This document shows, one piece after another, positions 28,950 through 37,257 of a DNA stretch of 64,000 bases. The stretch is from Defluviicoccus sp046348835 (GTDB lineage Bacteria; Pseudomonadota; Alphaproteobacteria; Rhodospirillales; Defluviicoccaceae). A program made the position numbers and the translations under genes. The notes beneath the pieces are model-generated. The model did no database searches and had not been told where the DNA came from. It saw only the letters and a list, made by a program, of their open reading frames with translations. Every line of letters begins with the position of its first letter. Positions within the stretch are counted from its first letter, which is position 1. The stretch is taken from assembly GCA_046348835.1 (NCBI GenBank), contig JAXMDM010000003.1:372001-436000 (forward strand). The letters run 5' to 3'.

Positions 28950-28989
28950 CGGTCTATTATCCGCATCATCGGTCTATGATCCGAATTAT
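28950..28989. repeat. 20-base tandem repeat, operator-like
   Basis: Two copies start at 28950 and 28970 and match at 17 of 20 positions; the core is CGGTCTATTATCCG in the first and CGGTCTATGATCCG in the second. The 20-base period is about two turns of DNA, as expected for two regulator dimers or an activator on one face. It lies about 70-110 bases before the ORF at 29060. Confidence 0.65.
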
Positions 28990-29059
28990 AAGAAAAAAAA
29001 CCTTTAACCAAGGCGATGTTCGATATATGTTCCTTCCGCAACAGAGGGAGGACCGAGGA

Positions 29060-29356
29060 ATGAGCGTCGCCCGTTGCCGATTCGGCGAGGTCCACGCCGG
29101 AGCCCAAGCCGGCGCTGAACGACCCGTCCCGCAGTCCACCCCGCAGTCCACCCCGCAGGCCGGTGGCGGGCCGACCGATGGGCCGACCGGTGGGCCCGAC
29201 TCCGCCGATGCGCTCGTCGCTCTTGGCCGGTTGCTGGGCGGCCACACCTGGCGCGACAGCCGGGACTGGGCGCGAGCACTCGACCAGCTTTCCCGGCTGC
29301 CGGAGCAAGACCTGGATCGGGTCGCCAACGCCGTGCCGACGCCGGCTGCGACCTGA
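29060..29356 (+). CDS. Small protein of unknown function
   Basis: 98 residues from an ATG at 29060 with a GAGGA ribosome site. Residues 1-50 are low in complexity and include a 12-base tandem repeat encoding QSTPQSTP; residues about 50-98 look foldable (DALVALGRLLGGHTWRDSRDWARALDQLSRL). No family was recognised. It sits between the AT-rich repeat patch and the hemerythrin-like gene. Confidence 0.45.
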   Translation: MSVARCRFGEVHAGAQAGAERPVPQSTPQSTPQAGGGPTDGPTGGPDSADALVALGRLLGGHTWRDSRDWARALDQLSRLPEQDLDRVANAVPTPAAT

Positions 29357-29402
29357 GCGCAGGGGTTATCCCTCTCGTTCGCCCGCGGCCGCGCAGTACC
29401 GC

Positions 29403-29425
29403 GCATTGCAGAAATGTTGCAATGC
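29403..29425. promoter_or_regulatory. Palindromic operator candidate before the hemerythrin-like gene
   Basis: GCATTGCA (29403-29410) and TGCAATGC (29418-29425) form a perfect inverted repeat with a 7-base spacer, about 93 bases before the hemerythrin-like ATG at 29519. A homodimeric regulator is expected; which one is unknown. Confidence 0.5.
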
Positions 29426-29518
29426 AATACCAAATCGGCTTATGTCGTGTTAGGATGTCGCAACGCAGCAAGCGAGGCCGGCGCCGATAAGAGCCGCCGG
29501 CGGGTGCGGGAGAGGGCG

Positions 29519-30061
29519 ATGGCACTACTCAGCAGGCTCGGCCAGGTCCTTCATGAGGAGCATTTCCATATCGTGATGCTCTTCTGCGACCTGGAGAACC
29601 GTGTCAGTGGTCCCGCAGCGCAACAACCGCTGGACCCCCATCGCACCGAGGATCGCGAACAGCTCCAGCAGCTGATCCTTGCCCTCGACGAGGTCATCCG
29701 CCACAACGCCTTCGAGGAGAAGGAGCTGTTTCCGCTGCTCTGTCGGGGGGGCGGCGCCGAGATGGTGGACATGCTGGCCGACGAGCACCTGGTGATGGTG
29801 CCGCTGGTCAATCGGCTGCGGTCCTATACCGCCGAGATTCTCGACGACGGCATCGATGCGGCGAAGTGGGAGCGGTTTTGCGCCGCGTCCCAGCAGTTTA
29901 CCCAGCAGATCCTGCTTCACCTGCAAAAGGAGGAGTTGGGTATCGTTCAGGTTCTGGATACCCTTCTCGATCGCAACGAGCAGCGGCGCCTCGTCCATCG
30001 CCACGCCTCGGCCACCGCCCTCCACCACGGCGCCATGGTGGCCGCTCCCTGCATCGACTGA
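29519..30061 (+). CDS. Hemerythrin-like domain protein
   Basis: 180 residues, mostly helical. Candidate diiron ligands occur in LHEEHFHIVML, IRHNAFEEKELFP, LADEHLVMV and LLHLQKEELGI, the His and Glu pattern of the hemerythrin/HHE fold (Ric-like rather than oxygen-storage type). Related proteins bind oxygen or nitric oxide, or repair iron-sulfur proteins. The ATG at 29519 has GGGAG upstream; a longer frame from 29414 has no homology. It lies 270 bases before the bd oxidase genes, which suggests a joint role under low oxygen or nitrosative stress. Confidence 0.78.
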   Translation: MALLSRLGQVLHEEHFHIVMLFCDLENRVSGPAAQQPLDPHRTEDREQLQQLILALDEVIRHNAFEEKELFPLLCRGGGAEMVDMLADEHLVMVPLVNRLRSYTAEILDDGIDAAKWERFCAASQQFTQQILLHLQKEELGIVQVLDTLLDRNEQRRLVHRHASATALHHGAMVAAPCID

Positions 30062-30131
30062 CCCGTTGGTTTGGCCGCTCGCTGCGCACGCGGGCGCCCG
30101 GTGTCTCGCCAAAGTGTCCGCTTGCAAGCCC

Positions 30132-30144
30132 CGCCGTTGCGGCG
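30132..30144 (+). terminator. Hairpin after the hemerythrin-like gene
   Basis: CGCCG-TTG-CGGCG, a 5-bp GC stem, followed by CTTAAT, in the 270-base gap before cydA. The rest of the gap shows no gene. Weak terminator candidate. Confidence 0.3.
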
Positions 30145-30331
30145 CTTAATCGGTCTGGGGAGAAGGGCTAGCCCGCACCGGCCGCACCCGGCGGTCGCAG
30201 ACGGTCCGGCGAGCCCGTTGCGCAGGTCCGTTGCGATCGACTGAGCCGAAGGAGTTCTGTGCGCCGGCGGGTGGGTCGTCGCTCTCCCCGGTCGGGGTCC
30301 GGAAGACCGCTGTCGGGACGAGGAAGAGAGT

Positions 30332-31747
30332 ATGGAACTCGACCCGCTGTTTTTATCGCGGATCCAGTTCGCGTTCGTCATCACCTTTCACATCATCTTT
30401 CCCGCCTTCACCGTCGGGCTCGCCGGGTGGCTGGCGACCATCGAGACCATGCACCTGGCGACCGGCAATCCCCTCTACCGCCGGGTGTTCGATTTCTGGC
30501 TGAAGGTGTTCGCCGTCTCCTTCGGCATGGGGGTGGTGTCGGGCATCGTCATGGCGTTCCAGTTCGGCACCAACTGGAGCGTCCTCTCCGAGCGGACCGG
30601 CGCCATCCAGGGGCCGCTTCTCGGCTATGAAGCCTTCACCGCCTTCCTCTTGGAGGCCAGCTTCTTCGGGGTGATGCTGCTGGGACGGGACCGCGTCTCG
30701 AGGCCCATGTATCTCTTCTCCTGCTGGATGGTTTCCCTCGGCACCATGCTGTCGTCCTTCTGGATCCTCGCCAACAACAGCTGGATGCAGGTGCCGGTGG
30801 GCCACGAGATCGTCGATGGCCGGATCGTACCCGGCGACTGGTGGCGGATCGTGCTGGGTGAGGTGATGCTGGTCCGCTGGATCCACATGCTGCTGGCGGC
30901 GTTCCTCACCACCGGCATGTGCATCCTCGCCACCGGATCGTGGCACGTCCTGCGACGGGTGCATCCGGCCGAGGCAAGGGTCATGCTCCACTGGGGGTTG
31001 GGGTTCGTCGCCCTCGTCGTGCCGGTGCAGTTGGTGTTCGGCCATTTCGTCGGCGACTACGTGCATCAGCATCAGCCGGCCAAGTTCGCCGCCATCGAGG
31101 CGCGCTGGGAGACGGAGCAGCCGGCGTCGGAGGTTCTGATCGGGCTGCCCGATCCCGATCAGGAGCGCAATCTTTACGCGATCGTCATCCCCCGCCTGGG
31201 CAGCTTCATCGCGTCCGGGACCTGGGATTCGAAGGAAGTCGGTCTCGAGGAATTCGCCGTCGAGGATCGACCGCCGGTGCTGATCCCGTTCTTCGCCTTT
31301 CGCATCATGGTCGGCATGGGACTGGTCATGCTGGCGGTCTCGTGGCTGGGGAACTTCCTGCGCTGGCGCGGACGACTGGAGGCGAGCCGCTGGTTCCATT
31401 GGGCGGCGTTTCTCTCGTTTCCGAGCGGGTTCATCGCCGTCCTCACCGGCTGGTTCACCGCCGAGGTCGGCCGCCAGCCGTGGGTGGTCTACGGCCTGCT
31501 CAGAACCCGCGACGCGGTCACGCCGACAATTACCAGCGCCGACGTGCTGATGACGCTCGCCGCCTATGTCGTCGTCTACACCATCATCTTCGTCTACGGC
31601 ATGCGATACATCTACCGCCTGCTGAAGGCCGGTCCCGGCGCCGAGACGCCGCATCCGCCGTCGTCGGCGACATCCAGGCGGCCGATGGCCTTCGCCGGTG
31701 GCAGCGAGACGGCAACCGGCGAGCAGTCCCCCGGCGGGGGGAGCTGA
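30332..31747 (+). CDS. cydA: Cytochrome bd-type quinol oxidase subunit I (CIO-like)
   Basis: Oxidises quinol and reduces oxygen to water without proton pumping. 471 residues with about nine membrane helices. Heme ligands are His20 (ITFHIIFPAF), the His of VRWIHMLLA and the Met of RIMVGMGLV. The GRQPWVVYGLLRT segment is conserved. The periplasmic Q loop is short, the feature of cyanide-insensitive (CioA-type) oxidases rather than the E. coli long-Q form. The C-terminal 35 residues are a polar Pro/Ser-rich tail. Confidence 0.93.
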   Translation: MELDPLFLSRIQFAFVITFHIIFPAFTVGLAGWLATIETMHLATGNPLYRRVFDFWLKVFAVSFGMGVVSGIVMAFQFGTNWSVLSERTGAIQGPLLGYEAFTAFLLEASFFGVMLLGRDRVSRPMYLFSCWMVSLGTMLSSFWILANNSWMQVPVGHEIVDGRIVPGDWWRIVLGEVMLVRWIHMLLAAFLTTGMCILATGSWHVLRRVHPAEARVMLHWGLGFVALVVPVQLVFGHFVGDYVHQHQPAKFAAIEARWETEQPASEVLIGLPDPDQERNLYAIVIPRLGSFIASGTWDSKEVGLEEFAVEDRPPVLIPFFAFRIMVGMGLVMLAVSWLGNFLRWRGRLEASRWFHWAAFLSFPSGFIAVLTGWFTAEVGRQPWVVYGLLRTRDAVTPTITSADVLMTLAAYVVVYTIIFVYGMRYIYRLLKAGPGAETPHPPSSATSRRPMAFAGGSETATGEQSPGGGS

Positions 31748-31750
31748 CCG

Positions 31751-32758
31751 ATGGCCGACGGTTCGCTTGCGACGGCGCTGCCCTTCCTTTGGGCCGGACT
31801 CATCGCCTTCGCCATCCTCGTCTACGTCATCCTCGACGGGTACGACCTGGGCGTTGGCGTACTCTTCGCGACGACGCGCGACGAGCAGTTCCGCGCCGAG
31901 ATGATGGACGCCATCGCGCCGTTCTGGGACGGCAACGAGACCTGGCTGGTTCTCGTCGGGGCGGCCCTCTTCGGCGCCTTTCCCATGGTCTACGCCATTT
32001 TTCTCCCCGCCTTCTACCTGCCGGTGGCGTTGCTGCTGATCGGACTGATCTTCCGCGGCGTTGCCTTCGAGTTCCGCTACCGGACAAGCGGCATGCGCTG
32101 GGTGTGGGATGTGGGCTTCGGCGTCGGCTCGACGCTTGTCGCTTTCGTGCAAGGGGCGGCGATCGGCACCATGGTTCAGGAATTGCCGGTCATCAACGGC
32201 GCTTATGCCGGCAACGGCCGTGAGTGGATATCGCTGTTTCCCATCGTCTGCGGCATCGGCCTGGTCATCGGTTACGCCCTCCTGGGGGCCGCCTGGCTGG
32301 TGCTGAAGGCGGAAGGACGGTTGCAGGAGTGGGCCTACCGGCGGGTGGCGTTCCTCCTCGCCGGCACCGTTCTGTTCGTCGCCATCGCCTTCATCTACGC
32401 GCTCCTCATCCACCTGCGCGTCCTCAACCGTTGGCTGGAGGTGCCGTGGATGCTGGTGCTACCGGTGATCGGCGGTCTCGCCTGTCTCGCCATCCTCGCC
32501 GGGGTCCGCCAGCGCCAGGAGGGGCGCATTTTCCCTTGTGTCGTCGTCGTCTTCCTCACCGCCTATGCGACGATGGCGATCAGCTTCTGGCCCTACATGA
32601 TCCCGTTTTCGGTCACCATCACCGATGCGGCGGCGCCGACCGCGTCCCTTGAGTTCCTGTTCTGGGGGGCGGGGGTCGTCGTCTTCCCGGTGGTGCTGAT
32701 CTACACGATCTACGTCTATTGGATTTTTCGCGGCAAGCTGCGCAAGGGCTACCACTGA
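31751..32758 (+). CDS. cydB: Cytochrome bd-type quinol oxidase subunit II
   Basis: Membrane partner of CydA, needed for assembly and stability. 335 residues with about eight membrane helices; the opening LPFLWAGLIAFAILVYVILDGYDLGVGVLF and the FWDGNETWLVLVGAALFGAFP segment are diagnostic. It starts three bases after the cydA stop. No CydX-like small protein is found in the 23 bases before the next gene. Confidence 0.95.
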   Translation: MADGSLATALPFLWAGLIAFAILVYVILDGYDLGVGVLFATTRDEQFRAEMMDAIAPFWDGNETWLVLVGAALFGAFPMVYAIFLPAFYLPVALLLIGLIFRGVAFEFRYRTSGMRWVWDVGFGVGSTLVAFVQGAAIGTMVQELPVINGAYAGNGREWISLFPIVCGIGLVIGYALLGAAWLVLKAEGRLQEWAYRRVAFLLAGTVLFVAIAFIYALLIHLRVLNRWLEVPWMLVLPVIGGLACLAILAGVRQRQEGRIFPCVVVVFLTAYATMAISFWPYMIPFSVTITDAAAPTASLEFLFWGAGVVVFPVVLIYTIYVYWIFRGKLRKGYH

Positions 32759-32781
32759 GCGCACCAACAGGGAGGCCAGCA

Positions 32782-33639
32782 ATGGCGATGATTGAGGAAC
32801 CGGCCTATCCGCCGGTGGTAATGCCGCAATACGACGACCTGCAGCTCCTGGAAGGGCAGACGGCGGTCGTCACCGGTGCCAATTCGGGCATCGGCGAGGC
32901 GGTGGCCATTGCCCTCGGCGACGCCGGTGCCAACGTCGTCGTCAACTACGTCGTCGGCGAGGACACCGCGGCCGAAGTGGTCAACAAGATCGAGGCGTTG
33001 GGGGCGAAGGCGATCGCCTTGCACGCCGACGTCTCCGACGAGGATCAGGTCGAGGCGATGTTCAAGACCGCGATCGCCACCTACGGCACCGTCGACATTC
33101 TTGTCGCCAATGCCGGGCTGCAGCGGGACGCTCCCGCGCACGAGATGACGCTGCAGCAGTGGAACACCGTCATCGGTGTCAATCTGACCGGACAATTCCT
33201 CTGTTGTCGCGCCGCCCTCCGCGAGTTTCTCCGTCGCGGCGTCCGCCCGGAGATCTCCTGCGCCGCCGGCAAGATCATCAACATGAGTTCGGTGCACGAC
33301 ATGATTCCGTGGGCGGGGCATGCCAACTACGCGGCGTCGAAGGGCGGCATTCGGCTGTTTTCGAAGACGTTGGCGCAGGAGTATGCCCCCCACCGCATCC
33401 GGGTGAACGCCATCTGCCCCGGTGCCATCCGCACCCCCATCAACCACGATGCATGGGCGACGCAGGCGGCGATGAATGACCTGCTGACGCTGATTCCTTA
33501 CCGGCGCATCGGCGAGCCCGAGGACATCGGCCGTGTGGCCATGTGGTTGTGCTCGGATGAAGCCGACTATCTCAGCGGCGTCAGTCTCTACGTGGATGGC
33601 GGCATGACCCTGTTCCCCGGGTTTGCGACCGGAGGCTGA
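32782..33639 (+). CDS. SDR family oxidoreductase, glucose 1-dehydrogenase-like
   Basis: 285 residues with the Rossmann nucleotide motif TGANSGIG at 31-38 and the catalytic Ser169 or Ser170, Tyr183 and Lys187 (NYAASKGG). This is the classical short-chain dehydrogenase layout, and the C-terminal VDGGMTL ending fits glucose 1-dehydrogenase-like members. ATG 32782 is preceded by GGAGG. Substrate not proven; the neighbouring lactonase makes a sugar likely. Confidence 0.88.
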   Translation: MAMIEEPAYPPVVMPQYDDLQLLEGQTAVVTGANSGIGEAVAIALGDAGANVVVNYVVGEDTAAEVVNKIEALGAKAIALHADVSDEDQVEAMFKTAIATYGTVDILVANAGLQRDAPAHEMTLQQWNTVIGVNLTGQFLCCRAALREFLRRGVRPEISCAAGKIINMSSVHDMIPWAGHANYAASKGGIRLFSKTLAQEYAPHRIRVNAICPGAIRTPINHDAWATQAAMNDLLTLIPYRRIGEPEDIGRVAMWLCSDEADYLSGVSLYVDGGMTLFPGFATGG

Positions 33640-33640
33640 G

Positions 33641-35077
33641 ATGGCAGAGCCTGCTTACGACGCCATTGTCGTCGGCTCTGGCGCCGGCGGCGCGGCGGCG
33701 ACCTACAAGCTGGTCAAGGGCGGTTTGCGGGTACTGCTGGTGGAGAAGGGCGGCTTCCTGCCCCGCGACGGCTCGACCCTCGACATCAAGAAGGTGTTCA
33801 AGGACGGCGTCTTCAAGAACAAGGAGCCGTGGGTCGACGGCCAGAACCAGGTGTTCTATCCGGGCGAGTTCTACAACGTCGGCGGCAAGACCAAATGGTA
33901 CGGGGCGGCGCTGCTGCGCTTCTCCGCGCACGAATTCGAAGCCGACGAGGCGCATCAATGCCTCGCCTGGCCGTTCGGCTACGAAACGCTCAAGCCCTAC
34001 TACGACGAGGCGGAGGCACTCCTCCACGTCAACGTCTTCGCCAACGAGCCGGGACTGCAGGCGCTGATCGATCGCATCACCGGCGAGGATGCCGGCTGGC
34101 GGCCGCAATCGCTGCCGCTCGGCCTGAAGCAGGCGATCCTCGACGACCCGAACGAGGCGAAACACTTCGACGGCTTCGCGTCGGCGTGCGGGTATAAATC
34201 GGATGCCGAGTGGAACCTGCTCGATCCCATCCGCGACGAGCCCGGCCTCACGTTGCGCCCCAACGCCCCGGTGGTGGCCCTCCTCGGCGACGAGGCCGAT
34301 CCGCAGCGGATCACCGGCGTCCGCCATGCCGACGGGAGTACCAGCCGCGCCCGCTTCGTGGTGCTGGCGGCGGGGGCGATGTCGTCGCCCCGCCTGCTCG
34401 AGGATTACCTGAACGAGACCGGGCTGGGCTCGCGCCTGCCGGCGGCGGCGATGGTCGGCGCCAACTTCAAGTTCCACATCAACAGTGCGTTGCTGGGATT
34501 CTCCGTCTTCAAGGATGAGGACGTGCTGAGAAAGACGGCAATCTTCTACAACGACGCGTTCCCCCACAGCACCGTCCAGTGCCTCGGCTGGATCGATGGC
34601 GACATTCTCGGCGCGCAGCTCCCGGCCGCGGTGCCCCAGTTCGTCGCCAATGCCTTCGGCGCCCGCGCCGTCGGCTTCTTCGCCACCACCGAGGACGGAT
34701 CGAGCCCCGACAACCGCATTCGCTCGGGCGGCCGAGAGGGCTATCCGGTGATGGACTACCGCCTCGACCGCATCCGGCCGTCCCTCGACGAGCACCACGC
34801 CTGCGTTCACAGTTTCCGCGCGGCGCTGCTGAAGGCGGGGCTGCCCGGGGCGGAACGCTACATGGGCATGGCCGGGACCGCCCACGCCCTCGGCAGCCTG
34901 GTCACCGGCAGCGCCGCGGCCGCCAGCGTCTGCGATGCCGACGGCAAGGTCCATGGCATGGAGGGTCTTTACGTGGGCGACGGCAGCGTCCTGCCGCGGG
35001 CCAGCCGGGTCAATCCGGCGCTCAGCATCTACGCCTGGGGGCTGAGGCTGGGCGATCATCTCTGCCGGCGCGGCTGA
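33641..35077 (+). CDS. GMC family oxidoreductase
   Basis: FAD-dependent alcohol or sugar oxidoreductase of the glucose-methanol-choline family. 478 residues. The FAD dinucleotide motif GSGAGG is at 12-17; the C-terminal domain has the active-site His415 (GTAHALGS) and Asn458 (SRVNPAL). No signal peptide and no Fe-S or heme motif are seen, so the electron acceptor is unknown. It begins one base after the SDR stop (GGAGG ribosome site), which argues for one operon. Confidence 0.9.
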   Translation: MAEPAYDAIVVGSGAGGAAATYKLVKGGLRVLLVEKGGFLPRDGSTLDIKKVFKDGVFKNKEPWVDGQNQVFYPGEFYNVGGKTKWYGAALLRFSAHEFEADEAHQCLAWPFGYETLKPYYDEAEALLHVNVFANEPGLQALIDRITGEDAGWRPQSLPLGLKQAILDDPNEAKHFDGFASACGYKSDAEWNLLDPIRDEPGLTLRPNAPVVALLGDEADPQRITGVRHADGSTSRARFVVLAAGAMSSPRLLEDYLNETGLGSRLPAAAMVGANFKFHINSALLGFSVFKDEDVLRKTAIFYNDAFPHSTVQCLGWIDGDILGAQLPAAVPQFVANAFGARAVGFFATTEDGSSPDNRIRSGGREGYPVMDYRLDRIRPSLDEHHACVHSFRAALLKAGLPGAERYMGMAGTAHALGSLVTGSAAAASVCDADGKVHGMEGLYVGDGSVLPRASRVNPALSIYAWGLRLGDHLCRRG

Positions 35078-35082
35078 CGGGG

Positions 35083-36033
35083 ATGCCGCCGTCGGGCCAG
35101 CGACCGCCCAATGTCCTCCTCGGCACCCTGCTTATCGTCCTCGCCTTTCTCTCGGTGGCGGTGATGAGCGCCTTCGGCAAAGCCGCCGCCGCGGTGCCCA
35201 CCGGCATGATCGTCCTGTTCCAGAGCGGCATCAGCCTCCTGCTGCTGCTGCCGTGGGCGCTGCGGTGGGGCCTGGCCGGGGTGAGGACGACGCGCCTGCC
35301 GCTGCATTTCATCCGCGCCATCGCCGGCCTCCTGTCGCAGGTGCTGTTCTTCATCGCCGTCCGGCGGATGTTGCTGGTGGACGCGGTGCTGCTGGTGAAC
35401 GCCGCGCCGTTGTTTATCCCGCTCGTCGTCCTCGTCTGGATGAAGACGCGGATCACCCCGGCGGTCCTGGTCAGCCTCGTCATCGGCTTCGTCGGGGTGC
35501 TGCTGATCCTGAAGCCGAGTGCGGCGCTGCTCGACAATCCGGCGGCGCTGCTGGCGATCGCCGCCGCCCTGTTCTCGGCGATCGCCCTCGTCGCGGTGAA
35601 CCGGCTGTCGGTGACCGACCGGCCGCACACCATCCTGTTCTACTACTTCCTCATTGCGACGATTGCCGCGGCGCCGTTCGCCGCCGCCCACTGGCGGACG
35701 CCAACCGGCACGGAATGGGGCTATCTCGCCGCCATCGGCGTCTTCATGGCCCTGTCCCAGCTCTTCATCATCCTCGCCTACCAGCAGTCGACGGCGGACC
35801 GGCTGGCGCCGTTCAACTACTCGGTCGTCGTTTTTTCCGGGCTGATCGGCTGGGTGGTGTGGGGCAGTGTTCCCGATCTCCTCGCCGTTGCCGGCATCAT
35901 CCTCGTCTGCATCGGCGGCATCCTCTCCATTACCCTGGGCGGGGGGCCGGCAAAGACGCACGCGCGCGGTCATGCCATCGGCCAGGGCCACTGGTGCGAC
36001 GAACCGGGGTCCGCGCCCGGGTCCCGCCCATGA
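35083..36033 (+). CDS. EamA/DMT family transporter
   Basis: 316 residues with ten hydrophobic membrane segments arranged as two EamA repeats. It is probably an exporter or uptake carrier for a small metabolite. It starts five bases after the GMC stop and overlaps the SMP-30 start. The last 30 residues are polar and Gly/Pro rich. The substrate is not visible from the sequence; a sugar derivative is plausible from the operon. Confidence 0.88.
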   Translation: MPPSGQRPPNVLLGTLLIVLAFLSVAVMSAFGKAAAAVPTGMIVLFQSGISLLLLLPWALRWGLAGVRTTRLPLHFIRAIAGLLSQVLFFIAVRRMLLVDAVLLVNAAPLFIPLVVLVWMKTRITPAVLVSLVIGFVGVLLILKPSAALLDNPAALLAIAAALFSAIALVAVNRLSVTDRPHTILFYYFLIATIAAAPFAAAHWRTPTGTEWGYLAAIGVFMALSQLFIILAYQQSTADRLAPFNYSVVVFSGLIGWVVWGSVPDLLAVAGIILVCIGGILSITLGGGPAKTHARGHAIGQGHWCDEPGSAPGSRP

Positions 36034-36947
36034 ACCGCACCGGCAGGCGGTTCGAGTCGGCGACGACGCCGGCCGACATACGCGTCGTCGTCCGAGCGCG
36101 GAACATCCTCGGCGAATCCCCGGTCTGGTGCGCGCGGACGGAACGCCTGCTGTTCGCCGATATCGTCCGGCAGCTCATCCACGTGGTGAACCCGGCGGAC
36201 GGTCACTGCCGGTCGTTCCAGTTGCCGGAGATGGGGACCTCGGTGTCGCCGCGGCAGAAGGGCGGGTGGGTCCTGACCCTGCGCAAGACCTTCGCCCTGT
36301 TCGACCCGGAAACGGGCGCCCTCGACATCCTCGCCGACCCGGAGCCGGATCGTCCCGACAACCGGTTCAATGACGGCAAGTGCGACCGGCAGGGGCGGCT
36401 GTGGGCGGGGACGATGGGGGCGAAGGACTGGCGGGCCGACAGCGGCGCCCTCTACCGTCTCGACGGGGATCGCCGGATAACCCGCATGCAGGACCGGGTG
36501 AAGTGCTCCAACGGCACCGGTTGGAGCCCCGACGGCCGGACCATGTATTACACCGAGAGCTTCCGCTACACGATCTACGCCTACGACTTCGATCCGGCCT
36601 CGGGCGAACTGGCCAACCGGCGGCCGTTCGCCGCCCTCGACCCCGACGCGGGTGGCTTCCCCGACGGCCTGACCGTTGACGCGGAGGGGTTCGTGTGGAG
36701 CGCGCAGCCGGTCTATGGGCGCCTCGTCCGCTACGATCCGACGGGTGGCATCGAGCGCATCGTCGCCCTACCGGTTTCCCGCGGCACCAGTTGCGCCTTC
36801 GGCGGTCCCGACTATGGGACGCTCTTCGTCACCACCGCCACCGAGACCCTCACCCCGGAGCAGATGGAGGAGGAGCCGCTCGCCGGCAGCCTGTTGGCTT
36901 TCGAGCCCGGGGTCTGCGGCCTGGCGGAGACGCCGTTCGCCGGGTGA
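36030..36947 (+). CDS. SMP-30/gluconolactonase family protein
   Basis: A six-bladed beta-propeller hydrolase that opens sugar lactones. 305 residues. Metal ligands expected from the family are Glu29 (LGESPVW), the Asn of CSNGTGWSPDG and the Asp of FPDGLTVDAEG; all three motifs are present. The start overlaps the transporter stop by 4 bases. Together with the SDR and GMC genes it suggests oxidation of an aldose to a lactone followed by hydrolysis. Confidence 0.9.
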   Translation: MNRTGRRFESATTPADIRVVVRARNILGESPVWCARTERLLFADIVRQLIHVVNPADGHCRSFQLPEMGTSVSPRQKGGWVLTLRKTFALFDPETGALDILADPEPDRPDNRFNDGKCDRQGRLWAGTMGAKDWRADSGALYRLDGDRRITRMQDRVKCSNGTGWSPDGRTMYYTESFRYTIYAYDFDPASGELANRRPFAALDPDAGGFPDGLTVDAEGFVWSAQPVYGRLVRYDPTGGIERIVALPVSRGTSCAFGGPDYGTLFVTTATETLTPEQMEEEPLAGSLLAFEPGVCGLAETPFAG

Positions 36948-37023
36948 TCGCCTCTTTCAAACTCACCCGGGCGATCTCATCTGCAATGCGACAGTCCTGG
37001 GGGCTGAAGAGAGGGAGCCGGCG

Positions 37024-37239
37024 ATGGAGTGGACCCATTCATCGATGATCAGCACCGCCGAGGCCGGTACCGCCGTCGTCGTCACCGCCGACGACGGGTG
37101 GGAGGCCTTTCCGTTCGGCCTCGACTGCGGCAGTGCCGGCATCTTCGCCAGCCGCGACGAGGCGATCGAGATGGTGGAGGGCCTGCTCGGCGACATGACC
37201 TGCTGCGTCGGCCACCTGGCCGCCGATTCCGACGCTTAG
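37024..37239 (+). CDS. Small conserved-looking protein of unknown function
   Basis: 71 residues from ATG 37024 with GAGGGAG upstream. The composition is acidic and Gly/Ala rich with one CC pair (DMTCCVGHL) and no membrane segment. No family was recognised. It follows the lactonase by 76 bases on the same strand and may be the last gene of that operon. Confidence 0.5.
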   Translation: MEWTHSSMISTAEAGTAVVVTADDGWEAFPFGLDCGSAGIFASRDEAIEMVEGLLGDMTCCVGHLAADSDA

Positions 37240-37257
37240 GGCGGCCGGGGAGCGGCT

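Larger units (their letters stand above)
28593..29059. other. AT-richer intergenic patch with repeats
   Basis: 467 bases without a supported gene. It begins with a hairpin CGGCCAC-CATA-GTGGCCG (28615-28632) and an adjoining GCTCA/TGAGC hairpin, probably terminating tag. An 11-base direct repeat TCGGGTTGATC occurs at 28659 and 28691, a T10 run at 28733-28742, and a 20-base tandem repeat at 28950-28989. The base composition is clearly less GC-rich than the flanks. It may be promoter DNA for the next genes or a remnant of transferred DNA. Confidence 0.55.

Noticed and set aside
28593..29059. Insertion sequence or phage remnant
   Set aside because: No transposase or integrase frame and no target-site duplication were seen; only composition and repeats stand out.
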